Shown here one piece after another: positions 5,149 to 8,302 of a stretch of DNA of 8,302 nucleotides. The notes beneath the pieces were generated by a model, which ran no database searches, was not told where the DNA came from, and worked only from the letters and a program-made list of their open reading frames with translations. The position numbers and the translations under genes were made by a program. Position 1 is the first letter of the stretch; every line of letters begins with the position of its first letter. This DNA is from JBBRFH01 sp038224615 (GTDB lineage Bacteria; Planctomycetota; Phycisphaerae; Tepidisphaerales; Tepidisphaeraceae): assembly GCA_038224615.1 (NCBI GenBank), contig JBBRFH010000155.1, forward strand, positions 1 to 8,302. Direction: 5' to 3'.

Positions 5149-6873
5149 TCATTTCGGTGGTTCGGGGACGTAGCCGAGTTCGCGGAGGATGGTGTCGGTC
5201 GGGACGCCGATGGTTTTCTTCACGCGGGCTTCCTCGAGGCGCTCGATCTCGTTGCTGGGCAGCGGATTGGTCCAGTGGATTTCGATGCCGCGCTCGGCGG
5301 GCGTGGTGCGGAACACCCCGGCGTGGTCGAGCCAGGCGAGCGCCAACTCGCAGAGCTGCCCGATCGCCTGCCCGTAGGTAACGCGCTTGCGCTCGGTGCG
5401 CGACAGCAGCGCCATCAGCGTGACGCGCAGCGCGGCGGCGCTGGTGAGGTTGCCGACTTTTCCCTTGATCGCGCCCGCCGCTACCGGGCTGACGCCGCTG
5501 AGTTTGTCCAGCGCCTCGCGGACTTCGGCGATCGCCGACTCCTCGCTCGGGCAGCCGGGGTCGCCGCCGAACTCGATGACGTTCGCCTGCAGGTTATCCG
5601 TGCTCCACTGCTGGCCGGGCGCGACCGGCAAGTCGGTGAAGTTGTCGATCCCCTTGCCCAGGTACATGCGGAAGCTGGTCATCGCGATGCGGTAGGCGCG
5701 GTCGCTGAGTCGCGTGTTCAATTCGTCCTGCAGCGGCATCAGCGGCTCGACGTCGCTCGCGCCGTCGTAGCCGAGCGGGTCGGCCGTGTTCTGCACATGT
5801 ACCAGCGGCAGCCGCCCGAGCGTGTTGATACCGTCGGCGACGAGCGCGAAATCGTCGTACTTCTGCCAGTGGGTCGGCGTGACGATCTCCAGCAGCGTGC
5901 GGCGATCGCGATCGACCGGCTTGGACTGCTGCTTCTGCGTCCATCGCGATACCCACCATTTTTTCGGCCGGGGTTGGTCGGGCAGTTCAGCGCAGGTGCG
6001 CGGCACCTGCTGCACGACCGCAAACGCTTTCGTGCAGCGGCAGTCGTGGTCGTCCAGGAGGGGCAGAGCCCGCGTCGGCTCGACGATCTCGAACCGGACC
6101 ATGCGGGCGAGACGCGCAATGGCGTCCGGCGAGGAATTGCTCGCGCCCGGGTCGGCCGAAGAGGGTTCGTCGAGGCTCGGCGGATCGTTGGAGGCGGACG
6201 ATCCGTCGGCGGGTACGACGGCGCTATCGGCGCCGCCGTGCCCGCGCGGCGCGGGCCCTGCATGGGGGCTGGTCGGGGTGGCGTCACCGCGCGGCGCCAG
6301 GCCGCGCAGCGCGTGCGTTGCGCAGGGAAGATCAGGCGTTTGCGGGGCACCGGCATCAAACTTCACAAGTACGTCGACACTGCCGTAAACCGCGCCGAGC
6401 AGCGCGAGCTTTTGCAGGAAGACAAGCCCGCCATTAGCGGCCAGTATCTGCCTCAGCAGCGCTTCGATCACGTCGCGCCGCGCCGCATCCACGACGGCCG
6501 AGTTGATGACGATCGGTCGGCCGAAAAGGAAATCGACCTGCGTGTCGACGCGCCAGCCGATGTCGTTCTCGATCACCACTTCCTTCCGCGCCATCGTGTC
6601 GTCGGCGCTGCTGCTCTCGAACACGCCTTCGCCGACGGTGACGCCGGTGATGCGAGGCGGCAGACCCCACTCCTGGGCCTGGCGGTACGGGCGATCGGAG
6701 GAAGACGCGTCGATCGTCGCGTTGGCGCGGACGGGATTGCGATAGTACGCCCACATGCGATCCAGCCGCGGTCGGTGCTTGTGGATGAGTCCGTCGATCG
6801 ACTCGCGCAAAAGCGTGCCGTCGCCTTGGAGTGCGGGATGGTCCGATTCGAGTTTCGCCAGCGTGGTTCGCAT
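5149..6873 (-). CDS. phage portal protein, SPP1 gp6-like, 574 aa
   Basis: This is the ring-forming portal at the head vertex through which terminase pumps DNA. Segments matching SPP1 gp6-type portals are: 'WAYYRNP' near residue 41; 'DTQVDFLFGRPIVI' at about 110-123; 'LQDELNTRLSDRAYRIA' at 381-397; 'SGVSPVAAGAIKGKVGNLT' at 459-477 followed by 'SAAALRVTLMALL' (the clip/stem region); and the C-terminal 'HWTNPLPSNEIERLEEA'. GAGAGGA lies seven bases before the ATG. Two things are odd. Residues about 175-249 are a Pro/Gly/Ser/Ala-rich low-complexity stretch interrupting the family pattern. The gene is also separated from terminase by 243 bp, when such genes normally abut. No catalytic residues are expected. 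The reading frame is intact, so the protein may be functional. Confidence 0.87.
   Translation of the reverse strand: MRTTLAKLESDHPALQGDGTLLRESIDGLIHKHRPRLDRMWAYYRNPVRANATIDASSSDRPYRQAQEWGLPPRITGVTVGEGVFESSSADDTMARKEVVIENDIGWRVDTQVDFLFGRPIVINSAVVDAARRDVIEALLRQILAANGGLVFLQKLALLGAVYGSVDVLVKFDAGAPQTPDLPCATHALRGLAPRGDATPTSPHAGPAPRGHGGADSAVVPADGSSASNDPPSLDEPSSADPGASNSSPDAIARLARMVRFEIVEPTRALPLLDDHDCRCTKAFAVVQQVPRTCAELPDQPRPKKWWVSRWTQKQQSKPVDRDRRTLLEIVTPTHWQKYDDFALVADGINTLGRLPLVHVQNTADPLGYDGASDVEPLMPLQDELNTRLSDRAYRIAMTSFRMYLGKGIDNFTDLPVAPGQQWSTDNLQANVIEFGGDPGCPSEESAIAEVREALDKLSGVSPVAAGAIKGKVGNLTSAAALRVTLMALLSRTERKRVTYGQAIGQLCELALAWLDHAGVFRTTPAERGIEIHWTNPLPSNEIERLEEARVKKTIGVPTDTILRELGYVPEPPK
6127..6351 (-). 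other. low-complexity insertion inside the portal gene
   Basis: This segment encodes portal residues about 175-249, dominated by Pro, Gly, Ala, Ser and Asp ('GLAPRGDATPTSPHAGPAPR' and onward). The DNA is extremely GC-rich, with repeated CGCGCGGCGC-type words near 6241 and 6287. The recognisable portal pattern stops before it and resumes after it ('ARMVRFEIVEPTRALPLL'). It is most simply read as an expanded disordered surface loop or an in-frame insertion of a GC-rich repeat. Boundaries are approximate. Confidence 0.55.
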
Positions 6874-6900
6874 CGTGTGGTCCTCTCATAAGAACAGGGC

Positions 6901-6932
6901 TGTTGCGCGAATCCGGGGTGAATGGCGCAACA
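6901..6932 (-). promoter_or_regulatory. hairpin in the portal leader
   Basis: TGTTGCGC at 6901-6908 and its exact complement at 6925-6932 flank a 16-base loop, ending 13 bases before the portal ribosome-binding site. This could modulate portal translation or protect the 5' end of a processed mRNA; chance pairing in GC-rich DNA is also possible. Confidence 0.35.
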
Positions 6933-6983
6933 CGCGCTCGAGTTGTCCGGAAAATCCGAGCAAGATTTTTTGTTTTCGCTTCG

Positions 6984-7004
6984 GCGCGCGTTGCGCGCTT
7001 TTTT
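6984..7004 (+). terminator. intrinsic-terminator-like hairpin, plus strand
   Basis: GCGCGC (6984-6989), a GTT loop and GCGCGC (6993-6998) are followed at once by six T (6999-7004) on the plus strand. The form is that of a rho-independent terminator, but it points against the direction of the surrounding genes and would stop antisense transcription coming from the portal side. The six-base stem is short and self-complementary, so chance is possible. Confidence 0.4.
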
Positions 7005-7046
7005 GATCGCTATAGCGCGCCGTCGTTCGCGGCCTAAGGACAAGTG

Positions 7047-7084
7047 CGTTTGTCATCCTGAGGTATTCCGAAGGATGACAAACG
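7047..7084. repeat. dispersed palindromic repeat between terminase and portal
   Basis: A perfect 13-bp inverted repeat (7047-7059 with 7072-7084) flanks a 12-base centre. It shares GTCATCCTGAG at one end and CGAAGGAT at the other with the two arms at 2526-2662, so it belongs to the same repeat family but has a different centre. It is a single palindromic unit rather than a spaced pair. Confidence 0.75.
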
Positions 7085-7116
7085 GCGCATCGAGCTGTAC
7101 GCGATTGAAATCCGCC

Positions 7117-8302
7117 TTAGTAGCGGCGCGTCGCCAGACGTGCGGTCTGATGATTGACGAAGAAGTAGCGGAGTGCGTCGATGGGGTGATCGTGCTCGCC
7201 ATCCTTGACCGGAATCTCCCCGCCGCCGTCGGGGTAGTGGTACGACTGCAGCGCGCGGAGCAGGCGTGTGCAGCGCGGGTGGAAGGTGAGGCGGGTGCGT
7301 CCGGTTGCGGAGCGGAGCGCGGCGCGGACGAGTTCGATGCCGTCGATGATCCCGCTGCCGCGCGTCTTGACGAGGTAGCCGTTTTGGCGGAGCAGGTCGA
7401 CGTTGCTCTGGGCGGTCTGGTCGTTGCGCCCGTTGCCAGCCGGGTCGCAGGCGATGCGCTTGGCGCGCGGCCAGGGGCGCGCGTGGATTTCCGCGACGTG
7501 TTGGTCGATGGTGCGGTGCCGATTGGCGTATTCGTCCATGACGTACACCTCTTCGCCGCGCGTGATGACCCAGAGACAGACGAACGGATTACTGAAACCG
7601 AAGTCGATCGCCAGATACCATTCGCACGCCTTGTCGATCGGAAACGGCGCTTCAGGCTTTACATGTACGTCGCGATCGAACGGCGTGAAAACGCGGCCGG
7701 TAATGCTCGGACGCAGGCACAGCATCTCGCTCTCCCAGGTCTCAAGACTGACGCGCGATTTCATCACGATCGCATCGTCGATGGGAAAGAATCCGTCGCA
7801 TTTGGTCCTGGCGATGCCTTTGCAGTCCGGGTGCAGCGGGCACGCGGCGCAGTCGCGTTCCGGCGGGCATTTTGCGAGCACGTCGAGCAGGCACCAGCGC
7901 ACGAGGCGCGGCGCATGCGCTTCTCTCACCTGTCTTTCCTCGGTCTGCTCGACAATCTTCTGCATCAGTCCGAACGGCTTGTGCAGCGTGGACATCGCTT
8001 CGATCGTGCCGCGCACCAGCGTTCCGTCGTCGAGGGTTTTACTGCGCGTGACCAGTTGCGCAGCTTCCCAGACGCGGGGGTCAAAAAGCTCGACTTCATC
8101 GCAGCGCAACTTCTGCACGCGTTGCCCGCGCACGCAGCGCTGGCTTTGCGTGAGGACGGCGGCGACAGAGCCTGTGGTCAGTTTCAGTTTGCGCGCTGTG
8201 CCGCGACCGTTTTCGAGCAGGTTCGTGTTGAGGCTCTCGAACATCGGGAGCAGGTAGTCCCACAAGCGCAGGCTCTGCTCGAGCGATCCGCCGAGGATGC
8301 GG
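7117..8302 (-). CDS. phage terminase large subunit, 5' end outside the window
   Basis: This is the ATP-driven DNA-packaging motor with a nuclease that cuts the genome to head length. The frame is open to the right edge, so the N-terminus with the Walker A loop is missing; the TTG at 8265 is only the first possible start inside the window. Residues are numbered from that TTG. Just before it the frame reads 'GGSLEQSLRL', typical of the ATPase after Walker A. The likely Walker B is 'RCDEVELFDP' (Asp56, Glu57). The RNase H-like nuclease carries acidic residues in 'YLAIDFGFSNP' (Asp221), 'IACDPAG' (Asp274) and 'HDHPIDALRYFF' (Asp359/Asp363). Between the two domains lies a four-cysteine cluster, C133-x5-C139-x2-C142-x5-C148. 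All visible key residues are intact, so the enzyme may be active. No small-subunit gene is in view; it could lie upstream. Confidence 0.9.
   Translation of the reverse strand, partial: RILGGSLEQSLRLWDYLLPMFESLNTNLLENGRGTARKLKLTTGSVAAVLTQSQRCVRGQRVQKLRCDEVELFDPRVWEAAQLVTRSKTLDDGTLVRGTIEAMSTLHKPFGLMQKIVEQTEERQVREAHAPRLVRWCLLDVLAKCPPERDCAACPLHPDCKGIARTKCDGFFPIDDAIVMKSRVSLETWESEMLCLRPSITGRVFTPFDRDVHVKPEAPFPIDKACEWYLAIDFGFSNPFVCLWVITRGEEVYVMDEYANRHRTIDQHVAEIHARPWPRAKRIACDPAGNGRNDQTAQSNVDLLRQNGYLVKTRGSGIIDGIELVRAALRSATGRTRLTFHPRCTRLLRALQSYHYPDGGGEIPVKDGEHDHPIDALRYFFVNHQTARLATRRY

Larger units (their letters stand above)
6874..7116 (-). other. 243-bp gap between terminase and portal with several hairpins
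   Basis: No credible gene is present; the only minus-strand short frame is 18 codons inside a repeat copy and lacks a ribosome-binding site. The gap holds the palindromic repeat at 7047-7084, a plus-strand terminator-like hairpin at 6984-7004, an 8-bp inverted repeat at 6901-6908/6925-6932 in the leader of the portal gene, and the portal ribosome-binding site at 6881-6887. TTGTCC and TATAGC words occur on the minus strand but are 23 bases apart, too far for a normal promoter. Confidence 0.6.

Noticed and set aside
5105..5152. ATGA-coupled start for the small gene after portal
   Set aside because: No ribosome-binding site precedes this ATG, whereas AAAGGAGG precedes the ATG at 5104; coupling cannot be fully excluded.
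5065..6891. 608-codon plus-strand open frame opposite the portal gene
   Set aside because: The minus strand has clear portal motifs and a good ribosome-binding site; the plus frame shows only low-complexity Arg/Asp/Val-rich sequence.
7010..7041. TTGTCC and TATAGC as a promoter for the portal gene
   Set aside because: The two words are separated by 23 bases, too far for a sigma-70-type promoter.
7034..7090. 18-codon minus-strand frame in the terminase-portal gap
   Set aside because: It lies across the palindromic repeat, lacks a ribosome-binding site and has no coding character.
7403..8257. 284-codon plus-strand open frame opposite the terminase gene
   Set aside because: The minus strand holds conserved ATPase and nuclease residues; the plus frame has no recognisable domain.
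1..8302. CRISPR array, tRNA gene or attachment site
   Set aside because: No regularly spaced identical repeats, no tRNA-like cloverleaf, and no direct repeat flanking the phage-like block were found within the window.

Overview
The window looks like a piece of a GC-rich bacterial chromosome, most likely a planctomycete of the Phycisphaerae type. That placement is an inference from high GC, GTG starts, a large HEAT-repeat protein paired with a small membrane protein, and dispersed GTCATCCTGAG...GAAGGAT intergenic repeats; there is no rRNA or other marker gene to confirm it.

Layout. Positions 1-130 are a pyrimidine-rich, weakly repetitive leader with no convincing gene. Two plus-strand genes follow: a 671-residue HEAT-repeat protein (131-2146) and a 117-residue single-pass membrane protein (2148-2501), two bases apart and surely one operon. 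Positions 2502-2688 separate them from a convergent minus-strand block and hold a 137-bp inverted repeat made of two head-to-head copies of a dispersed palindromic element. From 2689 to the right edge everything is on the minus strand and is phage-like. In order of transcription (right to left) it reads: large terminase (5' end outside the window), a 243-bp gap with several hairpins and another repeat copy, an SPP1 gp6-type portal protein carrying a roughly 75-residue low-complexity insertion, a 55-residue Pro-rich/helical protein, an SU10/DUF5309-type major capsid protein, a long perfect hairpin, a small one-TM coiled-coil protein, a small predicted lipoprotein and an 85-residue helical protein.

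How the genes work together. Terminase, portal and capsid protein are the core of a DNA-packaging head. The three downstream genes are tightly packed and two have membrane-targeting signals, which would fit a lysis or envelope-interaction module, though none is firmly recognisable. No protease, recognisable scaffold, head-tail connector, tail or tape-measure gene lies between the capsid gene and the convergent chromosomal-looking operon. The block therefore appears to be the left end of a reduced prophage, a satellite-like element or a domesticated capsid cassette. What lies beyond 8302 decides between these.
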